Source: Bacteroidales bacterium
Lineage (GTDB): Bacteria > Bacteroidota > Bacteroidia > Bacteroidales > UBA932
Reading direction: 5' to 3'
Length of the DNA: 64,000 nt
Assembly: GCA_004556005.1 (NCBI GenBank)
Contig: SFJA01000002.1
Span: 1 to 64,000, forward strand
The translations under genes were made by a program, and so were the position numbers. Shown piece by piece: positions 8,621-17,055 of this stretch. The notes beneath the pieces were generated by a model. The model was not told the origin of the DNA. It searched no databases and worked only from the letters and a program-made list of their open reading frames with translations. Within the stretch, counting starts at the first letter, position 1. Every line of letters starts with the position of its first letter.

Positions 8621-9409
8621 ATGGGCACAAAGGCATCAGAAATTTTCGCAAAGCTGGAAGCGCTTGCTCCGCTGTCCTTCCAGGAAAACTACGACAACTG
8701 CGGACTTCAGGTAGGTTTTGAGACCGCCGATGTGGACAAGGTTCTTGTCTGCCTGGACGTCACGGAAGCAATCATAAAGGAAGCAGATGAGCTCGGCTGT
8801 CAGCTGGTCATCTCTCATCACCCTCTGATTTTCAAGGGCTTGAAGCAGGTCAGCGACAGGACTTACCAGCAACGCTGCATCGTGGAAGCCCTGCGCCGGG
8901 GCATCAGCGTCTATTCCTCTCACACCTGCCTCGACAACGCTCCCGGCGGAGTAAACCACCGCATTGCTGAAAAGCTGGGGCTTGTCGGAGTCAGCTTTCT
9001 GCAGCCATCAACGTCCGGGCTCTTCGGCAGCGGCCTCGTCGGTGAACTCGAGGAAGAAATCAGCGCGGACAGATTCTTCCGCAAACTCCAGCAAACCTTC
9101 CGGGTAAGTTGCCTGAGGCACAGCGAGCCTCGCGACAGGATGATCAGGCGGGTAGCGCTATGCGGAGGTGCCGGGGCGTTCCTGCTTCCGGATGCGGTCA
9201 AGGCGGGTGCGGACTGCTTCATCACCGGAGAACTGCACTACCACGACTATTTCGAGAACAACGGGGTGCTGCTTGCCGAACTTGGGCACTATCAGAGCGA
9301 ACAGTACACCTGCGAACTAATAAGGGACACTGTCTCAGCGGCTTTCCCGGACATTGAAGTAAGAATCACATCCATTGACACTAACCCTATACGATATTCA
9401 CAATTATGA
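8621..9409 (+). CDS. Nif3-like dinuclear metal centre protein
   Basis: 262 residues from the ATG at 8621. Metal-binding motifs of the NIF3/YbgI family are present: YDNCGLQVG, the HH of ISHHPLIF, SSHTCLDNAPGGVNH, and the late GELHYHDYF plus ELGHYQSE. Members form toroidal hexamers with two metals per subunit; some are annotated as GTP cyclohydrolase I type 2, but the physiological role is not settled. The stop overlaps the start of the GH51 gene (ATGA). Confidence 0.92.
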   Translation: MGTKASEIFAKLEALAPLSFQENYDNCGLQVGFETADVDKVLVCLDVTEAIIKEADELGCQLVISHHPLIFKGLKQVSDRTYQQRCIVEALRRGISVYSSHTCLDNAPGGVNHRIAEKLGLVGVSFLQPSTSGLFGSGLVGELEEEISADRFFRKLQQTFRVSCLRHSEPRDRMIRRVALCGGAGAFLLPDAVKAGADCFITGELHYHDYFENNGVLLAELGHYQSEQYTCELIRDTVSAAFPDIEVRITSIDTNPIRYSQL

Positions 9410-10959
9410 GAAGCAGCATTTCAGCAACTCTGACGGCACTTGCACTGTTTTGCTCAGTTGCGGCGTCAGCTCAGACCGACATAATCATCAGCGAGCCCAC
9501 AGGTGGGTCAAGAATCATTCCGAAAGAGATTTACGGACAGTTTGCCGAGCATCTCGGCAGCTGCATTTACGGAGGGATCTGGGTCGGAAAGGACTCGCCC
9601 ATTCCCAATCAGGACGGCTACCGCAGCGATGTACTTGAGGCGCTGAAGGCTCTCCAAATCCCTGTACTGCGCTGGCCTGGAGGCTGTTTCGCGGATGACT
9701 ATCACTGGATGGACGGCGTAGGTCCACAGGAAAACCGGCCGGCAATCAGCAACGGCAACTGGGGCGGCACTCTGGAAGACAACAGCTTCGGCACGCACGA
9801 ATTTTTAAACCTCTGCGAACTTCTCGGCTGCGAGGCCTATGTCTGCGGAAACGTGGGCAGCGGCAGCGTGGAGGAACTTGCAAAGTGGGTGGAATATATG
9901 ACTTCAGACTCGCAGAGCAGCGTCGCTGAGATGCGCAGGCGAAACGGAAGGGACAAACCTTGGAAGGTCAGATATCTTGGAATAGGCAACGAGGCCTGGG
10001 GTTGCGGTGGCAATATGCCTGCGGATTATTACAGTCTGCTTTACCGTCGCTACACCACTTACATTCGCGAATGGGACGGAAACGAGCTCTATCTGATTGC
10101 ATCTGGAGCAAACAGTTACGACACCGCGTGGACGGAGAGCCTGCTGAAGAACATAGGTGACAAGGCTGATGGTATGGGCGTGCATTATTACGCGGTTCCG
10201 AACTGGAGCGCAAAGGGCAGCGCTACAGATTTTTCGGAGAGAGAATACGCTCGCTTACTCGCAAAAGCAGTTGATATAGAAGATGTTATACAAGAGCACA
10301 TTAAAGTGATGGACCGGCTTGACCCGGAACGTAAAGTTGATCTTCTGATTGATGAATGGGGTACCTGGTACGAGGTGGAGCCGGGGACCAATCCCGGACA
10401 CCTGTTCCAGCAGAACACCATGAGGGATGCTATGGTGGCGGCCCTGAGCCTGAACGTTTTCCACAAATACACGGACAGGATCAAGATGACCAACATTGCC
10501 CAAATGGTCAATGTACTTCAGGCAATGATTCTTACCGACACTACAGGAAGGATGGTTCTTACTCCTACCTACCACGTTTACGAGATGTACAGGATTTTCC
10601 AGGATGCTGAGGCACTTGATGTTCAGAACGACTATCCACTGCAGGTTGTTGGGAACGATTCTTATCCGGGATTGAGCGTGACTGCAGCCCGGAAGGATGG
10701 AAAGTTGATGATTGCGCTGGTAAACACGGGCTTAAAGAAAGACATAGCCGTGAGGATTGATGCCGGATCCGTTGTCGAGGAACTCTCGCCAAGCAGCCAG
10801 ATCAAGGCCAGAATATTGACTTGCAATGATATACGCGACCATAACACATTCGATAATGCTCATCAGGTAGAGCCGCAGAATTTCTACTCTTTCAAGAAAA
10901 GGGACGGCAGACTGGAACTGAGTGTTCCGGCACGCTCAATCATCACTCTGGAAATATAG
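9406..10959 (+). CDS. secreted alpha-L-arabinofuranosidase, GH51
   Basis: 517 residues with a Sec signal ending near SAQ (residue 23). The acid/base Glu196 is in GIGNEAWGCGG and the nucleophile Glu317 in LLIDEWGTWY, both classic GH51 motifs. LRWPGGCFADDYHW (88-101) lines the active site. A C-terminal beta sandwich (about 420-517) ends the protein. It releases terminal arabinofuranose from arabinan or arabinoxylan in the periplasm. It is coupled by a 4-base overlap to nif3, an unusual partner; no SusCD pair is in the window. Confidence 0.95.
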   Translation: MRSSISATLTALALFCSVAASAQTDIIISEPTGGSRIIPKEIYGQFAEHLGSCIYGGIWVGKDSPIPNQDGYRSDVLEALKALQIPVLRWPGGCFADDYHWMDGVGPQENRPAISNGNWGGTLEDNSFGTHEFLNLCELLGCEAYVCGNVGSGSVEELAKWVEYMTSDSQSSVAEMRRRNGRDKPWKVRYLGIGNEAWGCGGNMPADYYSLLYRRYTTYIREWDGNELYLIASGANSYDTAWTESLLKNIGDKADGMGVHYYAVPNWSAKGSATDFSEREYARLLAKAVDIEDVIQEHIKVMDRLDPERKVDLLIDEWGTWYEVEPGTNPGHLFQQNTMRDAMVAALSLNVFHKYTDRIKMTNIAQMVNVLQAMILTDTTGRMVLTPTYHVYEMYRIFQDAEALDVQNDYPLQVVGNDSYPGLSVTAARKDGKLMIALVNTGLKKDIAVRIDAGSVVEELSPSSQIKARILTCNDIRDHNTFDNAHQVEPQNFYSFKKRDGRLELSVPARSIITLEI

Positions 10960-10960
10960 T

Positions 10961-11965
10961 TCAGAAGCGACGCATCCAGCGGCGGATAAATTCGACGCGG
11001 CGGGCAAAGACGGGATAATCGAGAGTTGCTGCTGTGTCGGTGGTTTTGAAGGTGTGATCGGTGATTCCGGAGGTGAACATTACGCAAGGTACGCCAAGTG
11101 CGAGGAAGTGCTTCTGTTCACTGACACGGCTATAAAACATTTCCGTAAATCCTTTGGATCCATAGTAGTCATAGCTCAGGTCGAGATTGAGTCCTGTGTT
11201 GCTGTACATCATCGAGTAGGCCATCTGGCCGCCTCCAAGGGCTATCAGGTAGTCCTTGCCGCTACCGGAAGGGGGCACGAGGGTCGATCCCATGGTATCG
11301 AGGTTGATGACCATTGCTATCGAAGATGGATTGATGCCTTGGGAAGCAAGGTAGTTGACGAGGGCTTCGCCTCCGCTCATTCCTACGTTGTGGCCGTCAA
11401 GAGCCACATATATGAAATTCTTGGGTCTTCCGACCGGTTTGTGGACATCTGAGGCAAGTTCCAACAATGCCGCCACACCGGATGCATTTGCATCTGCGCA
11501 AGGATAAATTTTTCCGCCCAGCCGGCCGAGACCGTCATACGAGGCCATCACGACGACATATCTGTTAGCACCCGGATAACGCTTCATTCCCAATATGTTG
11601 CGTCCCGTATGACCTGCGGACGAAAATGTATTGACCTTCACTTCAAGTCCCGCATTACGGAAAAAACCGGAAATGAAAAACGCTGCGGCGCTCGAGCCTG
11701 CGCTGCCCATTGCCCTGCCTTCCAGTTCCTCGCCGGCAAGGAAGGCCACATAAGAGCGTAGCCTGGCTTCAAGGTCGTATTTCAATCCGCTGCAGCTCAT
11801 CAGGGCAAGCGGCTGCTGAAAGTCTGTCCTGAGCTTTTCATCCTGTCGGATATCCACCCTGAACACGACATCTTTTTTACAGTACCTCCTTGCGGACGCA
11901 TCAAAGCAAGGCATCAACGCGGCAAGTATCATAAAAAACGCAACTATTTTATGTTTCAGAGTCAA
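10961..11965 (-). CDS. M28-like secreted protein, probable inactive peptidase homologue
   Basis: 334 residues from a TTG at 11965 (the next ATG, residue 12, would remove the charged start of the signal peptide). The M28 aminopeptidase fold is clear, but metal and catalytic positions are changed: the usual AHYD is ASYD (Ser142), GADDN is CADAN (Ala159), and GEE is GHN (His192, Asn193). Only Asp223 (NLDTMG) and His304 (DHTFKTTDT) remain. With the two-metal site and general base gone, hydrolysis is unlikely; a binding role is inferred. It ends 1 base after the GH51 stop on the other strand. Confidence 0.82.
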   Translation of the reverse strand: MTLKHKIVAFFMILAALMPCFDASARRYCKKDVVFRVDIRQDEKLRTDFQQPLALMSCSGLKYDLEARLRSYVAFLAGEELEGRAMGSAGSSAAAFFISGFFRNAGLEVKVNTFSSAGHTGRNILGMKRYPGANRYVVVMASYDGLGRLGGKIYPCADANASGVAALLELASDVHKPVGRPKNFIYVALDGHNVGMSGGEALVNYLASQGINPSSIAMVINLDTMGSTLVPPSGSGKDYLIALGGGQMAYSMMYSNTGLNLDLSYDYYGSKGFTEMFYSRVSEQKHFLALGVPCVMFTSGITDHTFKTTDTAATLDYPVFARRVEFIRRWMRRF

Positions 11966-11984
11966 ATCGGGTGCGATAATTGAT

Positions 11985-11992
11985 TATCTTTG
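11985..11992 (+). promoter_or_regulatory. -7 box upstream of the envelope operon
   Basis: TATCTTTG matches TAnnTTTG exactly, 29 bases before the ATG at 12022. The -33 box is not obvious. Confidence 0.6.
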
Positions 11993-12021
11993 CAAGATTA
12001 TCGTAAAAACGTGCAAAATTA

Positions 12022-14037
12022 ATGAAAAAGTCCGTGCAAGCAATAAGAATCACCATCATTTCAATCCTTCTTTGCCTTTCGGCGGGGTTGAGCCTGCACG
12101 CGCAATGGGACAAGGACGTTTTTATGTGGAGGGGACGCAGCGCATTGAGTGACGGAAAATATGCTCTGGCAATAGAGAATTTCAACATACTCACCAGGCT
12201 GGACACCACTGACCATTGGAGCTTCTTTTTCAGGGGCATAGCCAAATACAATCTAGGGGACATTCACGGAGCCGCGGACGACTTTGACCGTTCCGTACGC
12301 ATCAACCCGCTGTTTACGAACGGTTACCACTACCGGGCTATTGCCGAAAGCCGTCAGGGTCAGTATGACAAGGCGCTTGAGGACCTTGAAAAGGCAATCA
12401 GTCTCAGACCAGGCCAGGCGGGACTATATTTCAGCCGCGGCGTAACATACTTCCTGTCAAGACGTTTCGATCTTGCCATCAAGGATTTTGACCACTATAT
12501 ACGTAAGGAGCCAAAGGACCCTTCCGCATATCTGAACAGAGGCGCCTGCCACCTGTTCCTCGGCGACACGCTGAGCGCAATGACGAACTACAACAAGGCG
12601 ATAAAGATCGACAGGTTCGAACCTGAAGGTTACATCAGGCGCGGAAGGGTGTATGCTGAGCAGAAAGACTTCAGCAAGGCCATTGATGATATGAATATGG
12701 CGATACAGCTGGACTCGACAAACACCATGGCATATTTCAACAGGGCCCTGATGTTCTATGAGACAAATGATTACATCGCGGCTATGTCGGATCTGGACAG
12801 GGTGCTGCGCGACGACCCGGGCAACGCCCTGACCCTGTACAACCGGGCTCTGATTTATGCCCAGGTGGGAGCATTCGAAGAGGCCATTGCCGATATGGAC
12901 AGGGTCATAAACATAAACCCGGACAATGTGCTTGCCTATTTCAACAGGGCATCGATGTTCATAGAACTGGGACGCTGGCAGGATGCCCTCGAGGACTACA
13001 ACAGGGCAATAGACCTGTATCCCGACTTTGCAAAGGCATATCTGAACCGTTCTTATGTGGAGAATATGCTGGGTCGCAAGAACGAGTCCAAGGCAGACTA
13101 CAAGATTGCTCAGCGCAAGATTCAGGAATATCACGAAAAGAATTCAAGGGGAGTTGCAGACTTTGCCGACACGACACGCAAGTACAGCTCTCTGCTATCG
13201 CTTGATGCGGACTTTGCAAAGAAGAATTTTGACAACGAACTTTTGCAGCACCGCGACATAGACCTCAGGCTCAGGCCTTTGTACCGTTTCAGTCTGACCG
13301 AGGAAAGGGAGGACAGGAACATTGCGCTGAGCAGCCGCTTCGAAAACGCCCTCATAGACAGGTTCCTCGACCAAGGCGAAGCCCCGCTGAGCCTGAACAA
13401 CAGCGACAGCACCGGAGATTATGCCTTGGGCGATGGTTATGAGGAAGGCAGCGCGGAGGCCTGCTTCGTCCAAAGCATAATCGCAGTCAGGGACAAGCGC
13501 TTCCCGGATGCGCTCTCGCTTCTGGACAAAGCCGTGAATCTGGCGGGCAATTCTTTCGAGAAGGACAAGTATTCACGCTATTACAAGGCATTCTACCTAA
13601 TGAACAGGGCCGTGCTCAAGGCTGAGATGATAGACTTCATCGCCTCGCTCGAGGGCAATGTCCAGACCCTTTCCATGGACACGGACGGGGCCGCAAGGGC
13701 AAGGGTCAGCGACAAGGTGGCAAGGACATACGATTATTCCGATGCCATAGCTGACCTCGAGGAGGCAATCAGGATACTGCCTGACATTCCTCAGCTCTAT
13801 TACGACCTCGGCAACCTGCTCTGCCTGTCCGAGCAGCCTGTAGGAGCAATGGAAAACTATGATATGGCCATCAAGCTGTATCCGTCGATGGGAGACGCAT
13901 ATCTCAACAGGGGCCTTGTGCTCATCTATCTCAAAGACAAGGAGAAAGGCTGTATCGACCTTTCACGGGCAGGAGAACTCGGTGTCCGCGAAGCATACAG
14001 CATCATCAACAAATACTGCAAGAATGATGAAAATTAA
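12022..14037 (+). CDS. secreted tetratricopeptide repeat protein
   Basis: 671 residues with a signal peptide (about 1-27, ending HAQ). Residues 35-365 are about ten consecutive TPR units, seen from the repeated pattern Y-x-x-A-I-x-D-x-x-x-A-I-x-x-x-P/D (for example NRALIYAQVGAFEEAIADMD). A low-similarity middle section follows, and two or three further TPRs lie at 575-660. TPRs are protein-binding scaffolds; no catalytic domain is seen. It heads an operon that continues with a WalJ-like hydrolase, an ABC exporter, VanZ and an amidase, so an envelope scaffold role is likely. Confidence 0.88.
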   Translation: MKKSVQAIRITIISILLCLSAGLSLHAQWDKDVFMWRGRSALSDGKYALAIENFNILTRLDTTDHWSFFFRGIAKYNLGDIHGAADDFDRSVRINPLFTNGYHYRAIAESRQGQYDKALEDLEKAISLRPGQAGLYFSRGVTYFLSRRFDLAIKDFDHYIRKEPKDPSAYLNRGACHLFLGDTLSAMTNYNKAIKIDRFEPEGYIRRGRVYAEQKDFSKAIDDMNMAIQLDSTNTMAYFNRALMFYETNDYIAAMSDLDRVLRDDPGNALTLYNRALIYAQVGAFEEAIADMDRVININPDNVLAYFNRASMFIELGRWQDALEDYNRAIDLYPDFAKAYLNRSYVENMLGRKNESKADYKIAQRKIQEYHEKNSRGVADFADTTRKYSSLLSLDADFAKKNFDNELLQHRDIDLRLRPLYRFSLTEEREDRNIALSSRFENALIDRFLDQGEAPLSLNNSDSTGDYALGDGYEEGSAEACFVQSIIAVRDKRFPDALSLLDKAVNLAGNSFEKDKYSRYYKAFYLMNRAVLKAEMIDFIASLEGNVQTLSMDTDGAARARVSDKVARTYDYSDAIADLEEAIRILPDIPQLYYDLGNLLCLSEQPVGAMENYDMAIKLYPSMGDAYLNRGLVLIYLKDKEKGCIDLSRAGELGVREAYSIINKYCKNDEN

Positions 14038-14827
14038 GTTCAAGTCACTATCTTCGGGAAGCTGCGGCAACTGCTATTTCCTTGGCATCTTCTCCGAGGA
14101 CGGACGCTGTGACTCTTCAATACTGATTGATGCCGGAGTGAGCCCGCGATCGCTCAAAAACGAGCTGAGGAAGGAAGGACTGAGCCCCGACTGCATTGGC
14201 GGAATGCTCATAACCCACGACCATAACGACCACATACGCTCCCTGGGCTCATATTGCAAGCACCTGTCTTACCCGGTATGGAGCCCGGCAAGGATGAGAA
14301 GGGCCATAGCAGGCAAATACTATACGGGCGAACATTACTACGACTGTGCCCGCACCCTGGAGGACGGCTGGAACGAAATCATACCCGGCAAGATCAAGGC
14401 ACGCTGGTTCGAACTGCCCCACGATGCCGCACAGACCGTTGGCTATGCCATATTGCTTGGTCAATACAAATTCGTGATAATGACTGACCTCGGCCACATT
14501 ACCGAACAGGCGGCAGCCTTTGCGTCCCAGGCCGACACCGTGGTCATAGAATCGAATTATGACCTGAACATGCTCAAAAACGGCCCGTATCCACGCGAGC
14601 TCAAGGAAAGAATAATGAACGGCAGCGGACACCTATCCAACATTGAATGTGCAAGCGCCATCGCCGCTTTTGACCACGAAGGACTGCGCAACGTGTTCCT
14701 GTGCCACCTTTCCGAGCACAACAACACCCCGGAACTGGCGCTGGAAGCATCCAGGACTGCAATAAATCCGGCAGCAAGACTCTGCGCGCTGCCACGCACA
14801 ACAGCCTCACCACTATTTGAATTGTAA
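14024..14827 (+). CDS. metallo-beta-lactamase fold hydrolase (YycJ/WalJ-like)
   Basis: 267 residues. The start is the double ATG at 14024/14027, inside the last codons of the TPR gene, since SLSSGSCGNCYFL is the normal N-terminus of this family. The metal motif is THDHNDH, followed by FELPHDAAQTVGY and a late DLGH. The family contains the WalJ/YycJ proteins, thought to act on nucleic acid or linked to cell-wall regulation. It overlaps its neighbours at both ends (14 and 1 base), showing tight coupling. Confidence 0.9.
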   Translation: MMKIKFKSLSSGSCGNCYFLGIFSEDGRCDSSILIDAGVSPRSLKNELRKEGLSPDCIGGMLITHDHNDHIRSLGSYCKHLSYPVWSPARMRRAIAGKYYTGEHYYDCARTLEDGWNEIIPGKIKARWFELPHDAAQTVGYAILLGQYKFVIMTDLGHITEQAAAFASQADTVVIESNYDLNMLKNGPYPRELKERIMNGSGHLSNIECASAIAAFDHEGLRNVFLCHLSEHNNTPELALEASRTAINPAARLCALPRTTASPLFEL

Positions 14828-16656
14828 TGAAAGAATTTCTCAAGATAATCAGGCGCTATGTCGCCCCCTACAAGGGTTACCTCTGCGGTTCGGTAGTCCT
14901 GAACATACTGTCCGCAGTGTTTAACATATTCTCCTTTTCGCTGCTTGCGCCCATTCTGAAGATTCTGTTTGACACCGGCAGCAAGGTATATGAATTTGTG
15001 CCGTGGCACGCAGGCATGAAGGCTAGCGAACTGATAAACAACATATACTACTATGTATCTGTTTCCATTGACAAATTCGGGGCGAGCACTGTCCTGCTCG
15101 GACTCTGCGTTATCTTCTCGATCATTACCCTTGTCAAGACATCCTGCTATTTCGGCGCATCTGCCGTAATGGTTCCTATCAGGACAGGCGTGGTCAAGGA
15201 TATGAGGATGCAGATATACAACAAGATAGTAGCCCTGCCGATAGGATTCTTCAGTCAGGAACGCAAGGGCGACATCATCGCCAGGATGAGCGGTGACGTC
15301 CAGGAGGTGGAATACTCCATCACTTCGACCCTCGATATGCTCATCAAGAACCCTGTGCTCATCATCTTCTATATGACCTGGCTATTCTACCAGTCCTGGC
15401 AGCTTACACTCTTTACAATACTGTTTGCCCCTCTGGTCATCTGGGTGATGGGTATGATAGGACGCCGTCTCAAAGCCGACTCCGCCGAAGCTCAGCAATA
15501 CTGGTCCGACACTATGAGTCAGGTCGAGGAGACCCTCGGCGGCCTGCGCATCATCAAGGCGTTCATAGCCGAAGACAAGATGAAGAAGCGTTTTGACAGC
15601 ATAACGACTTCCATGAGACGCAAGAACAGCCAGGTATCCGTTAGGCAGGCCAGCGCTCATCCTGTATCCGAGTTTATCGGCACGGTTATGATTGCAATGG
15701 TGCTCTGGTTCGGAGGCACGCTCATACTCGGAGAAAAGGCTGTCATAGACGCACCTGCATTTATGAGCTATATGGCTATACTCTACAGCGTCATCCAGCC
15801 GATCAAGGACCTTTCCAAGGCTGCGTACGGCATACCGAAAGGTCTTGCAAGCATGGAGCGCATAGACTTTATACTCAATACCGAGAACCATATCAAGGAG
15901 CCGGAAAAGCCTGTCCACATAGACAGTTTCAAGGACAGGATCAGCTTCCGGAACGTTTCTTTCAGCTACGAGGACGGACGCGAGGTTCTCAAGGACATCA
16001 ACCTGGACATCAAAAAAGGCAAGACCATCGCTGTAGTCGGCGCATCCGGAGCCGGCAAGTCCACCCTGGTTGACCTCATTCCGCGTTTTTATGATCCGGA
16101 CAGCGGCAGCGTAAGCATAGACGGCACGGATATCAGGGACATCAGCCTGCACGACCTGCGCGAACTCATCGGCAATGTCAACCAGGACCCTATCCTCTTT
16201 AACGACACCATTTTCAACAACATAGCATTTGGAGTCGAATCTGCGACGCGAGAGCAGGTCGAGGCAGCGGCCCGCATAGCCAACGCCCATCAGTTCATAA
16301 TGGAAAAGGAAGAAGGCTACGATACCAATGTAGGTGACCGCGGCATCAAGCTTTCCGGCGGACAGAGGCAGCGCATCAGCATAGCCCGCGCAATACTCAA
16401 GAACCCGCCTATCCTGATACTTGACGAGGCGACGGCTTCGCTTGATACCGAGTCCGAAAGGCTTGTACAGGACGCTCTCGACCACCTGATGAGCACCAGG
16501 ACCACGATAGCCATTGCCCACCGCCTCTCAACCGTCAAGGGCGCGGACGAAATTATCGTGATGAACGAAGGCAAGATAGTCGAAAGAGGAACCCACGACG
16601 AACTTATCGCCAAAGACGGACACTATCGCAAACTGTATGATATGCAGGCACTTTGA
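14827..16656 (+). CDS. MsbA-like ABC exporter (membrane domain plus ATPase)
   Basis: 609 residues. The N-terminal half has about six membrane segments (residues 18-320); the ATPase half shows Walker A GASGAGKST, the signature LSGGQRQR, Walker B LILDEATASLD and the H-loop IAHRLS. Half-transporters of this type act as homodimers and flip lipids, lipid-linked sugars or drugs; MsbA-like lipid export is inferred from the envelope operon, not shown. The start overlaps the preceding stop by one base (TAATG). Confidence 0.9.
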   Translation: MKEFLKIIRRYVAPYKGYLCGSVVLNILSAVFNIFSFSLLAPILKILFDTGSKVYEFVPWHAGMKASELINNIYYYVSVSIDKFGASTVLLGLCVIFSIITLVKTSCYFGASAVMVPIRTGVVKDMRMQIYNKIVALPIGFFSQERKGDIIARMSGDVQEVEYSITSTLDMLIKNPVLIIFYMTWLFYQSWQLTLFTILFAPLVIWVMGMIGRRLKADSAEAQQYWSDTMSQVEETLGGLRIIKAFIAEDKMKKRFDSITTSMRRKNSQVSVRQASAHPVSEFIGTVMIAMVLWFGGTLILGEKAVIDAPAFMSYMAILYSVIQPIKDLSKAAYGIPKGLASMERIDFILNTENHIKEPEKPVHIDSFKDRISFRNVSFSYEDGREVLKDINLDIKKGKTIAVVGASGAGKSTLVDLIPRFYDPDSGSVSIDGTDIRDISLHDLRELIGNVNQDPILFNDTIFNNIAFGVESATREQVEAAARIANAHQFIMEKEEGYDTNVGDRGIKLSGGQRQRISIARAILKNPPILILDEATASLDTESERLVQDALDHLMSTRTTIAIAHRLSTVKGADEIIVMNEGKIVERGTHDELIAKDGHYRKLYDMQAL

Positions 16657-16662
16657 TGCTAT

Positions 16663-17055
16663 ATGACTAAAGGATTGAGAATATCGTTCAGACTGCTCCT
16701 GCTCATCTACCTCGCGGGAGTCTGCCTGCTTTGCCTTATTCACAGCGAGAGTCTCCCCCAGATCAGCTTCACTCTCTGGGGCATACCCCAGGACAAGATT
16801 GTGCACTTCCTGATGTTCCTCCCCTTCCCATTTCTGGCAGAATTCTCCTTTGGAACGGGCAATTCTTCTCGCAGGGTGCTGCTAAGGGTTGCTCTGCTGT
16901 TCCTGGTCGGGGCGGTGCTTGCAGGACTGACGGAATACCTGCAGAAAATCAGCGGCTACCGTTCGATGGAACTGCTTGATTTTGTGGCAGATTGCCTCGG
17001 ACTTGCACTGTCCTGCATTATCGTGCTTGCAATAAAACTCAGTTGCCGGCGATGA
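16663..17055 (+). CDS. VanZ family membrane protein
   Basis: 130 residues, four hydrophobic segments. VanZ-like motifs are DKIVHFLMF, LTEYLQ and the late RSMELLDFVADCLG. VanZ proper gives low-level teicoplanin resistance; most homologues are of unknown function in the envelope. It starts 6 bases after the ABC gene and its stop overlaps the next start (ATGA). Confidence 0.85.
   Translation: MTKGLRISFRLLLLIYLAGVCLLCLIHSESLPQISFTLWGIPQDKIVHFLMFLPFPFLAEFSFGTGNSSRRVLLRVALLFLVGAVLAGLTEYLQKISGYRSMELLDFVADCLGLALSCIIVLAIKLSCRR

Noticed and set aside
15382..16521. 379-codon open frame on the minus strand
   Set aside because: Antisense to the ABC exporter; no motif of its own.
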